From Pueribacillus sp041725775 (lineage in GTDB: Bacteria; Bacillota; Bacilli; Bacillales; UBA6769), in assembly GCF_041725775.1 (NCBI RefSeq), contig NZ_JBEUEL010000002.1, positions 62,001-126,000 on the forward strand: a stretch of 64,000 nucleotides of DNA. The letters run 5' to 3'. The stretch's first letter is position 1. Every line of letters starts with the position of its first letter. A program made the translations under genes and the position numbers. Under the pieces are notes generated by a model. That model did no database searches. It saw only the letters and a program-made list of their open reading frames with translations, and had not been told where the DNA came from. Of the stretch, positions 18,948 to 27,266 are shown piece by piece.

Positions 18948-19636
18948 TCAGCTACCACCCTTTCATAGGCCGCAAGCGGATTATCACTTCTCGTAATGCT
19001 ACGGCCGACAACGATAAAATCACTTCCAAGCTGTTTCGCTTTTGCTGGAGTGACAATTCTCGTTTGGTCATCTGCACGATCTCCAAGCAGACGAATGCCT
19101 GGTGTTACAGTTATAACGTTTTTCAATTCTTGTTTCATCGTCGGAACTTCTAATGCAGAACAAACGATACCCTCTAGCCCAGACTGTTTTGCTAGTTTCG
19201 CATAATGGAGGACTGTCAGCTCCATCTCTTTATGAATCAGCAACTCTTCTTTTAACATCTTTTCAGACGTGCTCGTCAACTGAGTGACAGCCATGCAGAG
19301 AGGGCGAGCCCTCCCACCTGTCAATCCTAACTCTAACCCTTCAATGGCTGCCTCCATCATGTTTGTTCCGCCTGCCGCATGGACATTGACCATATCCACT
19401 CCTAATGAAGAGAGGCTTCGCATCGCCTCTTTTACTGTGTTTGGAATATCGTGTAATTTTAAATCAAGAAAAATCCAATGTCCTGCTTCTTTTAACTTTT
19501 CGATGATAGAGGGACCTTCTTTATAAAATAACTGCATACCGACTTTCACATGTAATGTTTCATTGTGAAATTGAGACAAAAATGTACTTACTTCCTCCAT
19601 AGATGGAAAGTCTAGCGCAATAATCGGTGCATTCAT
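18935..19636 (-). CDS. pyrF: Orotidine 5'-phosphate decarboxylase
   Basis: Final step to UMP; 233 aa, normal length. The catalytic Lys-Asp-Lys array is visible as FLDLKLHDIPNTV, with PGIR and the C-terminal phosphate-binding segment SDFIVVGRSITRSDNP. The ATG overlaps the carB stop by four bases. In B. subtilis pyrK and pyrD separate carB from pyrF; here they are directly joined and no dihydroorotate dehydrogenase gene is present in the operon. Confidence 0.97.
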   Translation of the reverse strand: MNAPIIALDFPSMEEVSTFLSQFHNETLHVKVGMQLFYKEGPSIIEKLKEAGHWIFLDLKLHDIPNTVKEAMRSLSSLGVDMVNVHAAGGTNMMEAAIEGLELGLTGGRARPLCMAVTQLTSTSEKMLKEELLIHKEMELTVLHYAKLAKQSGLEGIVCSALEVPTMKQELKNVITVTPGIRLLGDRADDQTRIVTPAKAKQLGSDFIVVGRSITRSDNPLAAYERVVAEWQN

Positions 19637-22600
19637 TGAGAAATCACTTCTTTGTTTACAAATTTGGGCATCGGCATCATCGTAAAAGCCATCATTTCTA
19701 ATACGGTTAATAAAGCAATCGCTGTATCGAGTGAAGTAAAACAGACGACTTCATTTTCTACTGCTTCACGGCGGATTCTAAACCCATCTCGTTCAGGCTG
19801 TTTGCCTTTCGTCAACGTATTAATGACGATATTTGCTTCGCCTTGGCGGATGACATCTAGTAAATTCGGCTGTTCCGCTGCAATTTTATTCACTGTTGTG
19901 ACAGGAATATTTTGCGCTTGAATCGCTTTTGCCGTTCCTTCAGTTGCTAAAATTTGAAAGCCAATTTCATAAAATCGCTTTACGACAGGCATCACTTCTT
20001 GTTTATCTTTATCCGAGATTGTAAACAGAACAGAACCATTCGTTGGAATTTTCATGCCTGACGCAAGCAAGCCTTTATATAACGCTTTTTCTAGCGTTGC
20101 ATCTTTCCCCATGACCTCACCCGTTGATTTCATTTCAGGACCTAACGTGATGTCAACACGACGTAGTTTAGCGAACGAGAAAACAGGTACTTTCACGTAA
20201 ACGCCATCCGCTTCTTTATACATGCCTGTTGAATAGCCTAAATCAGATAAAGTCGAGCCTAAAATCACTTTCGTCGCAACATTTGGTAATGGAACACCCG
20301 TAATTTTGCTTAAAAATGGTACAGTCCGGCTTGAACGTGGATTAACTTCAATGACGTAAACTTCATTGTTATGCAGTACAAATTGAATGTTTAACAAGCC
20401 AACGACATTCAATCCTCTCGCAAGTGCGATCGTTCGATCGATAATTTGTTGTTTCGTTTTTGCTGACAAATTTTGTGGTGGATAAACAGCAATCGAGTCA
20501 CCAGAATGAACACCCGCGCGCTCGATATGTTCCATAATTCCAGGAATAAAGACAGACTTACCGTCAGAAACGGCGTCAACTTCGATTTCGATTCCTGTTA
20601 AATATCGGTCAATTAAGACTGGATGCTCCGGATTAATTTTGACAGCGTGCTCCATGTAATGGAGTAGCTCTTCCTTTTTATAAACAATTTCCATTGCACG
20701 ACCACCTAGCACATAAGAAGGTCTAACGAGAACTGGATACCCAATCTCTTCCGCAATTCCGACCGCTTCTTCAACTGAAGTAGCTGTTTTTCCGAGAGGC
20801 TGTGGTATTTTTAAATTTCTTAAAAGCTGTTCAAATTCATCTCGATTTTCAGCACGATCCATATTTTCAAGTGTTGTGCCTAAAATCTGCACGCCTCTTT
20901 CTGCTAATTCAGATGCTAAATTAATTGCTGTTTGTCCACCAAATTGAACGATGACGCCCACTGGCTTTTCACGCTCAATGACGTGCATCACATCTTCAAC
21001 AGTTAATGGTTCAAAATAGAGCCGGTCGGAAGTCGTAAAATCCGTTGATACTGTTTCAGGGTTATTGTTAATAATAATCGCTTCATAACCTGCTTCTTGA
21101 ATCGCCCAAACGGAGTGGACCGTCGCATAATCAAACTCGATGCCTTGACCGATCCGAATCGGGCCGGAACCTAAAACAAGGACGCTTTTCTTTTCTGTCT
21201 CTTCCGTTTCATTTTCATTGCCAAACGTGCTATAAAAATACGGTGTTTGTGCTTTTATTTCATTTTCAGCCGTATCGACGATTCGGTAAGCAGGCATCAG
21301 ATTGTTTTCTTTTCGGAAATTGTATACGTCTCGTTCGGTCAGATTCCATCGATTGGCAATCACATCGTCAGAAAAACCAAGACGTTTTGCTTCACGTAAA
21401 AGTTCTACATCGTTTTTACTGTTTACTAACCGCTTTTCTAGCGCGATCATGTTTTCGATTTTTTCGAGAAAATATCGTGTGATTTTACTGAACTGAAAAA
21501 TTTGCTCGACCGTATACCCTCTTCGAAACGCTTCTGCGATAACGAACAATCGTTCATCATCTGCAATCGCGATGCGTTTTTCAAGTTCCTCAGCTGATAA
21601 TTGTTGCATTTCAGGCTGTTCAATGTGCAAAACATTTGATTCAAGCGAGCGAACAGCTTTAAGCAATGCTTCTTCAAAGCTACTTCCAATCGCCATCACT
21701 TCGCCAGTCGATTTCATTTGTGTTCCGAGTTTACGGTTGGCAGATTCAAATTTATCGAACGGCCAGCGTGGAATTTTGACAACGGTATAATCAAGCTTCG
21801 GTTCATATTGTGAATATGACTCTTCCGTCACTGGATTTATAATTTCTGAAAACTCCAGTCCGACTGCAATTTTAGCCGCTAGTTTTGCAATCGGGTAAGC
21901 CGTTGCTTTCGATGCCAATGCAGATGAACGGCTTACTCTCGGGTTTACTTCGATAATATAATATTTTTTATTCGTTGGATTTAGCGCCATTTGCACGTTG
22001 CAGCTGCCTTCAATCCCAATGGCACGTACAATCTTTATTGCTGACTCTCGAAGCATCGTATACTCCTCTTCTGCTAACGTCTGATTCGGAGCGACAACGA
22101 TCGAGTCACCCGTATGTACACCAACGGGGTCGACATTTTCCATATCACAAACGACGATGACTTCATCATTCGAATCACGCACTACTTCAAATTCAAGCTC
22201 TTTATACCCCGCAATGCTCTCTTCAAGCAAACATTGAGTAACAGGACTATATTTCAACCCGCTTGAGACAATCTCAATTAAATCTTTTTCATTTTCAACG
22301 ATACCGCCACCAGTACCACCAAGTGTAAAGGCAGGGCGAACGATAATCGGATAGCCTACTTTCTCTACAAATTTGTAAGCTTCATCAAGTGTATGAACGA
22401 TCTCACTCGTCGGTGTCGGCTCACCGATTTCTTCCATTAAGCTCCGGAATAAATCGCGATCTTCTGCTTTTTGAATCGCTTCAAGATTCGTTCCAAGCAC
22501 TTTTACGTTAAAACGGTCGAGCACCCCTTGTTCGTGAAGTTCCATCGCCATGTTAAGCCCTGTTTGTCCGCCTAAAGAAGGCAAAAGGGCATCAGGGCGT

Positions 22601-22842
22601 TCTTTTTGAATAATGCGAGTAACAAATTCTAATGTAATTGGCTCGATGTAAACTTTATCAGCCATCGTCGTGTCCGTCATAATGGTTGCCGGGTTTGAAT
22701 TCACTAATACGACTTCATAGCCTTCTTCTTTTAACGATTGGCATGCTTGCGTTCCCGAGTAATCAAATTCGGCTGCTTGCCCGATAATGATCGGCCCAGA
22801 GCCGATAACTAAGATTTTTTTAATATCCGTGCGTTTTGGCAT
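19633..22842 (-). CDS. carB: Carbamoyl-phosphate synthase large subunit, pyrimidine operon
   Basis: 1069 aa, the normal length for pyrAB/carB. Two tandem ATP-grasp halves (about 1-400 and 550-935) each begin with a GSGPI-IGQ motif, separated by an oligomerisation domain; a C-terminal MGS-like allosteric domain spans about 936-1069. The ATG at 22842 is chosen because AAAGGAG precedes it and MPKRTDIKKILVIGSGP matches the family; the frame is open twelve codons upstream into pyrC. The glutaminase partner carA (pyrAA), normally between pyrC and carB, is absent here, so the small subunit must come from another locus or the synthase must use ammonia. Confidence 0.97.
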   Translation of the reverse strand: MPKRTDIKKILVIGSGPIIIGQAAEFDYSGTQACQSLKEEGYEVVLVNSNPATIMTDTTMADKVYIEPITLEFVTRIIQKERPDALLPSLGGQTGLNMAMELHEQGVLDRFNVKVLGTNLEAIQKAEDRDLFRSLMEEIGEPTPTSEIVHTLDEAYKFVEKVGYPIIVRPAFTLGGTGGGIVENEKDLIEIVSSGLKYSPVTQCLLEESIAGYKELEFEVVRDSNDEVIVVCDMENVDPVGVHTGDSIVVAPNQTLAEEEYTMLRESAIKIVRAIGIEGSCNVQMALNPTNKKYYIIEVNPRVSRSSALASKATAYPIAKLAAKIAVGLEFSEIINPVTEESYSQYEPKLDYTVVKIPRWPFDKFESANRKLGTQMKSTGEVMAIGSSFEEALLKAVRSLESNVLHIEQPEMQQLSAEELEKRIAIADDERLFVIAEAFRRGYTVEQIFQFSKITRYFLEKIENMIALEKRLVNSKNDVELLREAKRLGFSDDVIANRWNLTERDVYNFRKENNLMPAYRIVDTAENEIKAQTPYFYSTFGNENETEETEKKSVLVLGSGPIRIGQGIEFDYATVHSVWAIQEAGYEAIIINNNPETVSTDFTTSDRLYFEPLTVEDVMHVIEREKPVGVIVQFGGQTAINLASELAERGVQILGTTLENMDRAENRDEFEQLLRNLKIPQPLGKTATSVEEAVGIAEEIGYPVLVRPSYVLGGRAMEIVYKKEELLHYMEHAVKINPEHPVLIDRYLTGIEIEVDAVSDGKSVFIPGIMEHIERAGVHSGDSIAVYPPQNLSAKTKQQIIDRTIALARGLNVVGLLNIQFVLHNNEVYVIEVNPRSSRTVPFLSKITGVPLPNVATKVILGSTLSDLGYSTGMYKEADGVYVKVPVFSFAKLRRVDITLGPEMKSTGEVMGKDATLEKALYKGLLASGMKIPTNGSVLFTISDKDKQEVMPVVKRFYEIGFQILATEGTAKAIQAQNIPVTTVNKIAAEQPNLLDVIRQGEANIVINTLTKGKQPERDGFRIRREAVENEVVCFTSLDTAIALLTVLEMMAFTMMPMPKFVNKEVISQ

Positions 22843-22862
22843 GTTTGATTTCTCCTTTAGCT

Positions 22863-24137
22863 TTACTGTTTCTTCCAAACGATGTTGCCTTCAAAAATGG
22901 TCAATGTCGGCCAGCCCGTACACGTCCAATCCGTAAAAGGTGTGTTTTTTCCTTTTGATAAAAATTGCTTCGGGTTGATCGATTCTTCATTTTCGATATC
23001 GATAACCGCAATGTCGGCGATACTGCCTTCTTCAAGCTTTCCGTATGGTAGTTCGAAAACATTTGCTGGTTTTACTGTTAAAAAGTCTACAAGCTGTTTT
23101 AGCGTTAAAACACCCTTCTTCACTAAATGAGTGTATAACAATGGAAACGCCGTTTCTAACCCCACGATTCCAAATGGAGCTCGTTCGATTCCTGCTGCTT
23201 TCTCCTCTTCAGCATGTGGAGCGTGGTCTGTTGCAATAAAATCAATCGTTCCATCTAAAAGCCCTTCAATTAAAGCGTCGCGATCAGCTTTCCCTCTTAA
23301 CGGCGGATTCATTTTGTAGTTTGTGTCTAAACTTGGAATATCTTCATCGCAAAGTAGAAGATGATGCGGTGTCACTTCCGCGGTCACGCGAATCCCTGCC
23401 TTTTTTGCATCTCGTACGGCACGTACAGACTCTTTCGTACTAATATGACAAACGTGATAGTGAACATTTGCAGCTTCCGCAAGCAAAACATCACGGGCAA
23501 CGTGCACAGATTCACACACCGATGGAATTCCGTTTATGCCCTGTTTTTCTGAAAAAACACCTTCATGTACAGCTCCGTCATTAATTAACGTGTTTTCTTC
23601 ACAGTGTGCGACAATCGCAGCGTTAATCTTTGAAGCTTGTTTCATCGCTTCAAACATTTTTCCAGCACTTTGCACACCGACGCCGTCATCCGTAAAAGCA
23701 AAGGCGCCTGCTTCTTTTAGCTCTTGAAAATTCGTCAACTCTGCACCTGCTTGCTGTTTCGTAATTGCCGCGTAAGGCAAAACACGGATCACCGCTGCAT
23801 CTTCAATTCGTTTATTAATGTTTACAAGCGTTTCAACATTGTCTGGGACAGGGTTCGTGTTCGGCATCGCTGCTACCGTCGTAAATCCGCCTTTTGCCGC
23901 TGCCTTCGTCCCCGTTTCAATCGTTTCTTTATGTTCCCCGCCGGGTTCACGTAAATGAATGTGCAAATCGAGCATTCCAGGAATGATAAGTTGTCCGTTC
24001 ACATCAATCGTTTGCACATCGGTTTCGGTGATAGATGTTGCTAATTTTTTAATCCGTCCGGATTCAATCAATACGTCATACATCTCTAATTCATTATTAG
24101 GCATAACAATTTTACCGTTTTTTAATAAAAGCTTCAC
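22863..24137 (-). CDS. pyrC: Dihydroorotase
   Basis: Zinc amidohydrolase forming dihydroorotate from carbamoyl aspartate; 424 aa (type I, B. subtilis class). Metal motif DLHIHLREPGGEHKET, then AAMPNTNPVPDN, HCEENTLI, VCHISTKESV, TPHHLLLCDED, NPPLRGKAD and the catalytic IATDHAPHAEEEK. GTG at 24137 is preferred, with GGAGA seven bases upstream and MKLLLKNGKI as N-terminus; an ATG five codons earlier (24152) is possible but includes the ribosome binding site. Confidence 0.95.
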   Translation of the reverse strand: MKLLLKNGKIVMPNNELEMYDVLIESGRIKKLATSITETDVQTIDVNGQLIIPGMLDLHIHLREPGGEHKETIETGTKAAAKGGFTTVAAMPNTNPVPDNVETLVNINKRIEDAAVIRVLPYAAITKQQAGAELTNFQELKEAGAFAFTDDGVGVQSAGKMFEAMKQASKINAAIVAHCEENTLINDGAVHEGVFSEKQGINGIPSVCESVHVARDVLLAEAANVHYHVCHISTKESVRAVRDAKKAGIRVTAEVTPHHLLLCDEDIPSLDTNYKMNPPLRGKADRDALIEGLLDGTIDFIATDHAPHAEEEKAAGIERAPFGIVGLETAFPLLYTHLVKKGVLTLKQLVDFLTVKPANVFELPYGKLEEGSIADIAVIDIENEESINPKQFLSKGKNTPFTDWTCTGWPTLTIFEGNIVWKKQ

Positions 24138-24153
24138 GTTTTCATCTCCCATT

Positions 24154-25038
24154 CTAATTTCCGATTAGTGCTCGTTTTAACACAGCCATTCGAACGTAAA
24201 CACCATTTTTCACTTGTTTAAAAATGCGTGATTTTGGTGATTCGATAAGTTCTGAAGCAATTTCTACATCTCGATTCACAGGTGCTGGATGCATGATAAT
24301 GCTCGTGTTTCTCATCCGTCTTTCGCGTTCAACCGTTAATCCGTATTGTGTATGGTATTTATATTCATCAGTTGTCTGATGAAGTTTGTGATGATGCCGT
24401 TCATTCTGAATACGTAGCATCATTAGCACGTCCACTTGTTCAACTGCGTTATCCAGATCAACATAATCTCCTAATGTATCATCATACCAATATTTCGGCC
24501 CTGAAATGTAAACATTCGCTCCTAATCTACGTAATACTTCTGCATTCGAACGCGCAACTCGACTATGTTTAATATCCCCTACAATTGCTACATTCAAGCC
24601 TTTGATTGCTCCGAACTCTTGGTATATCGTAAGTAAATCTAATAGTGATTGTGTTGGATGATTTCCACAACCATCACCCGCATTAATTATCGGTATTGAA
24701 AGGTTTCCTTTTAGCGAATGATAGAAGCGTTCTTCCTTATGTCGAATGACGACGACATTTGCTCCAATCTCTTCTAGTGTCCGGACTGTATCGTACAATG
24801 TTTCGCCTTTTTGAACACTTGAATGTTCTGCAATAAAATGTAACGTCTCAAGCCCTAATTTTTTCTCTGCAACTTCAAAGCTAAATCTCGTTCGTGTACT
24901 CGGTTCAAAGAACAGATTGGCAGCAAACATTTGCTGAGTAGGCTTCCAGTGCATCCCTTTTTGAAATCGTTCCGCTTCATGTAAAATATCGTAGATTTCA
25001 TCGTTTGATAGCGTTGCTAATTCTAGTATGTCTTTCAC
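24154..25038 (-). CDS. pyrB: Aspartate carbamoyltransferase catalytic subunit
   Basis: Joins carbamoyl phosphate and aspartate; 294 aa. Carbamoyl-phosphate motif EPSTRTRFSFE, GNHPTQSLLDL, and the aspartate-binding MLRIQNERHH. No regulatory subunit gene (pyrI) is present, as usual in Bacillus. The start is GTG with AGGAGGGG upstream. It follows a PyrR attenuator directly; the uracil permease gene pyrP that normally sits between pyrR and pyrB is missing. Confidence 0.96.
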   Translation of the reverse strand: MKDILELATLSNDEIYDILHEAERFQKGMHWKPTQQMFAANLFFEPSTRTRFSFEVAEKKLGLETLHFIAEHSSVQKGETLYDTVRTLEEIGANVVVIRHKEERFYHSLKGNLSIPIINAGDGCGNHPTQSLLDLLTIYQEFGAIKGLNVAIVGDIKHSRVARSNAEVLRRLGANVYISGPKYWYDDTLGDYVDLDNAVEQVDVLMMLRIQNERHHHKLHQTTDEYKYHTQYGLTVERERRMRNTSIIMHPAPVNRDVEIASELIESPKSRIFKQVKNGVYVRMAVLKRALIGN

Positions 25039-25064
25039 TATGCACCCCTCCTACTATTGTTAAC

Positions 25065-25160
25065 ATTAAAAAAACCTCTCTGCCGAGGTTGACAAAGAGG
25101 GTATACTGCTCCTATACATAAGAGAGCATCACACCCCTTTTCAAGCCTCACGGGACTTAA
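25065..25160 (-). promoter_or_regulatory. PyrR attenuator between pyrR and pyrB
   Basis: On the minus strand the PyrR-binding consensus AGTCCCGTGAGGCT (25144-25157) is followed by an intervening region and a terminator hairpin AACCTCGGCAGAGAGGTT with T tail (25068-25090). When UMP is abundant, PyrR binding to the anti-antiterminator favours termination before pyrB. Confidence 0.92.
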
Positions 25161-25171
25161 TTAAAAGGGCT

Positions 25172-25717
25172 TTATTTGTTTTTCTTTATGCTTACTTGGT
25201 CTAAGCTGTCTACTTCTAATAGTTCCACATTGACGATTTCTGTCCGAGCTGTCGGAACATTTTTTCCGATATAATCGGGGCGAATCGGGAGTTCACGATG
25301 ACCACGGTCGATTAAAACTGCGAGTTGTATTTGAGCGGGACGCCCTAAATCCATTAATGCATCCATTGCAGCCCGTACTGTTCTGCCAGTGTAAAGGACG
25401 TCATCGACTAAAATAATTTTTTTATTCGTAATGTCCTCTGGTAGTTTTGTCGATTTAAGCAACGGTTCATGATCAACAGTTTTCTCAGACAAATCGTCAC
25501 GGTATAACGTTATATCAACTTCACCCACCTGAATTTGTGTGCCTTCGAATTTCTCAATATTGTTAGCTAACCGCTCAGCAATATAAATTCCCCGTGTCCG
25601 AATGCCGACTAAAATACAGTTATCAATGCCTTTGTTTCGCTCAATAATTTCATGTGAAATTCTCGTCAAAGCCCGGCGAATCGCTTGATCGTCAAGTATA
25701 ATCGCTTGCTCCTCCAA
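25172..25717 (-). CDS. pyrR: Bifunctional pyr operon attenuation protein / uracil phosphoribosyltransferase
   Basis: RNA-binding regulator of the pyr operon with weak UPRTase activity; 181 aa, the B. subtilis length. PRPP-loop motif IILVDDVLYTGRTVRAA, plus VGIRTRGIYIAERLA and DITLYRDD. The start is TTG at 25717 with AAAGGTGGTG upstream and MEEQAIILDDQAIRR as N-terminus; a longer open frame reaching 25804 runs through the attenuator terminator and is not credible. It is the first gene of the pyr operon. Confidence 0.96.
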   Translation of the reverse strand: MEEQAIILDDQAIRRALTRISHEIIERNKGIDNCILVGIRTRGIYIAERLANNIEKFEGTQIQVGEVDITLYRDDLSEKTVDHEPLLKSTKLPEDITNKKIILVDDVLYTGRTVRAAMDALMDLGRPAQIQLAVLIDRGHRELPIRPDYIGKNVPTARTEIVNVELLEVDSLDQVSIKKNK

Positions 25718-25737
25718 TGTGCCACCACCTTTACCAA

Positions 25738-25830
25738 ATAAAAACCCCCCACAAGCCGTGAGGGGTTTTCGACATACAAAATACACCTTATCATGTCTGG
25801 ACATTCCTTTACAGCCTCACGGGACTGATA
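25738..25830 (-). promoter_or_regulatory. PyrR attenuator in the pyrR leader
   Basis: Minus strand: PyrR-binding sequence AGTCCCGTGAGGCT (25813-25826), then a strong terminator with arms AAAACCCCT / AGGGGGGTTTT-like (25738-25769) followed by T residues just before pyrR. It is the same design as the second attenuator, and the 14-base PyrR motif is identical in both. Confidence 0.93.
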
Positions 25831-25854
25831 TTAAAGGTTTATTTTGTTACGAGT

Positions 25855-25883
25855 ATTATGACAAACTTCACCATACGTGTCAA
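25855..25883 (-). promoter_or_regulatory. Sigma-A promoter of the pyr operon
   Basis: TTGACA (25878-25883), 17-bp spacer, CATAAT (25855-25860) on the minus strand, directly upstream of the pyrR attenuator. The -35 overlaps the end of rluD. Confidence 0.85.
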
Positions 25884-26785
25884 GTGCGTAAATCTTCGAG
25901 AAGTGAAACGATATCGTTCGGCAAAGGGACCGAAAACATTAATTGTTCCCCAGTAGTCGGATGAACAAAACTAAGTGTTTTAGCGTGAAGTGCTTGACCT
26001 TCAATCGGCAATGTTTTTTTCGGACCGTATTTCGGATCACCAGCTACAGGATGACCGATATATTTCATGTGAACTCGAATTTGATGTGTTCTCCCTGTAA
26101 CGAGTTGACATTCTATGAACGAGTATTTTGAAAACCGTTCGATGACTTTGAAATGTGTCATTGCTTCCCGACCTTTTTCCGTGACTGTCATTTTTTTACG
26201 GTCACGTTCATCGCGTCCAATCGGAGCATTGACAGTTCCTCTGCTATGCTCTACCTGACCATGAACGATAGCATTATATTTTCTTACTACGGTTTTATTT
26301 TTAAGTTGCTGAGCGAGCGATTCATGTGCTTGATCGTGTTTAGCAACCATAATGAGCCCAGATGTATCCTTATCAATCCGATGCACAATACCGGGCCGAA
26401 TGGCTCCATTTATCCCTGATAAATCTTGACAATGTGCAAGTAAACCATTAACGAGCGTTCCGGAATCATGTCCAGGTGCGGGATGAACAACCATCCCACG
26501 CGGTTTATTTACTACGATAATGTCCGTATCTTCATACAAAATATCTAGATGGATTTGTTCTGGCTTAATGTCAATCGGTTCTGGCTCGGGAATTTGAATT
26601 TCAATTTCATCGTGAAGTTGGCATTTGTAACTTGCTTTCACTAGCTTGTCATTAACAGTTACACGATTTTCTTTAATTAAATCCTTTATCCGAGCTCGTG
26701 ACAAACTTTGTAGCCAATCAGCTAAAAGCTTATCGATGCGTTGATTGATTTGCTGTTCATCCACTGTGAAATGGAACGTTTCCAT
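25880..26785 (-). CDS. rluD: 23S rRNA pseudouridine synthase, RluD/YlyB type
   Basis: 301-aa pseudouridine synthase with an N-terminal S4 RNA-binding domain (about 12-75) and a catalytic domain containing GIVHRIDKDTSGLIMVAK with the catalytic aspartate, and the C-terminal TGRTHQIRVHM motif. The start overlaps the lspA stop by one base (TAATG), matching lspA-ylyB in B. subtilis. The exact target uridines cannot be read from sequence. Confidence 0.94.
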   Translation of the reverse strand: METFHFTVDEQQINQRIDKLLADWLQSLSRARIKDLIKENRVTVNDKLVKASYKCQLHDEIEIQIPEPEPIDIKPEQIHLDILYEDTDIIVVNKPRGMVVHPAPGHDSGTLVNGLLAHCQDLSGINGAIRPGIVHRIDKDTSGLIMVAKHDQAHESLAQQLKNKTVVRKYNAIVHGQVEHSRGTVNAPIGRDERDRKKMTVTEKGREAMTHFKVIERFSKYSFIECQLVTGRTHQIRVHMKYIGHPVAGDPKYGPKKTLPIEGQALHAKTLSFVHPTTGEQLMFSVPLPNDIVSLLEDLRT

Positions 26786-27243
26786 TATACTTCTCCTTTT
26801 GCCTGTTCTTCTTTGAATGTGAACAGCATGAGTAAAATAACTCCGATGACGAGAGAAGAATCAGCCACGTTAAAAATCGGAAAATCATAATTGATGATTT
26901 TCACATCAATAAAATCGACAACTTCACCTCTAAATAAACGATCGATGAAGTTTCCAAGCGCTCCTCCGAGAATGAGCCCGAAGGCAATTCCGGTTCCAAC
27001 ATATTTCACTTGTTTTTGTAAATAGTACACGATCCCGACAACGACGAAAATTGTGATTACAAAAAACAATCCCATTTGACCTTGTAAAATGCCAAATGCG
27101 GCTCCTTTATTACGATGTGACGTAATGTAGAGTAAATTCTCAATTAATGGAATTTGTTCACCTATTTTCATATTTGTAACGATAAGCCATTTTGTCACTT
27201 GGTCAATCGCTATGACGATGAGAGCAATCAAATAGTAAATCAC
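26785..27243 (-). CDS. lspA: Lipoprotein signal peptidase (signal peptidase II)
   Basis: Membrane aspartic protease that cleaves prolipoprotein signal peptides; 152 aa with four predicted transmembrane helices. Catalytic aspartates lie in GNFIDRLFRGEVVDF and FNVADSSLVIG; RNKGAAFGIL is also conserved. The start is GTG with GGAGGTTAG upstream. It lies 23 bp downstream of ileS; the small DksA-like gene (ylyA) found there in B. subtilis is absent. Confidence 0.96.
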   Translation of the reverse strand: MIYYLIALIVIAIDQVTKWLIVTNMKIGEQIPLIENLLYITSHRNKGAAFGILQGQMGLFFVITIFVVVGIVYYLQKQVKYVGTGIAFGLILGGALGNFIDRLFRGEVVDFIDVKIINYDFPIFNVADSSLVIGVILLMLFTFKEEQAKGEV

Positions 27244-27266
27244 AAACTAACCTCCGTTCTCAACGA

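Noticed and set aside
22863..24152. Hidden carA inside or beside pyrC
   Set aside because: All three minus-strand frames between pyrB and carB are accounted for by pyrC; no class I glutaminase motif is seen.
25718..25804. 29-codon N-terminal extension of pyrR
   Set aside because: It reads through the attenuator terminator; the TTG start yields the exact 181-residue family length.
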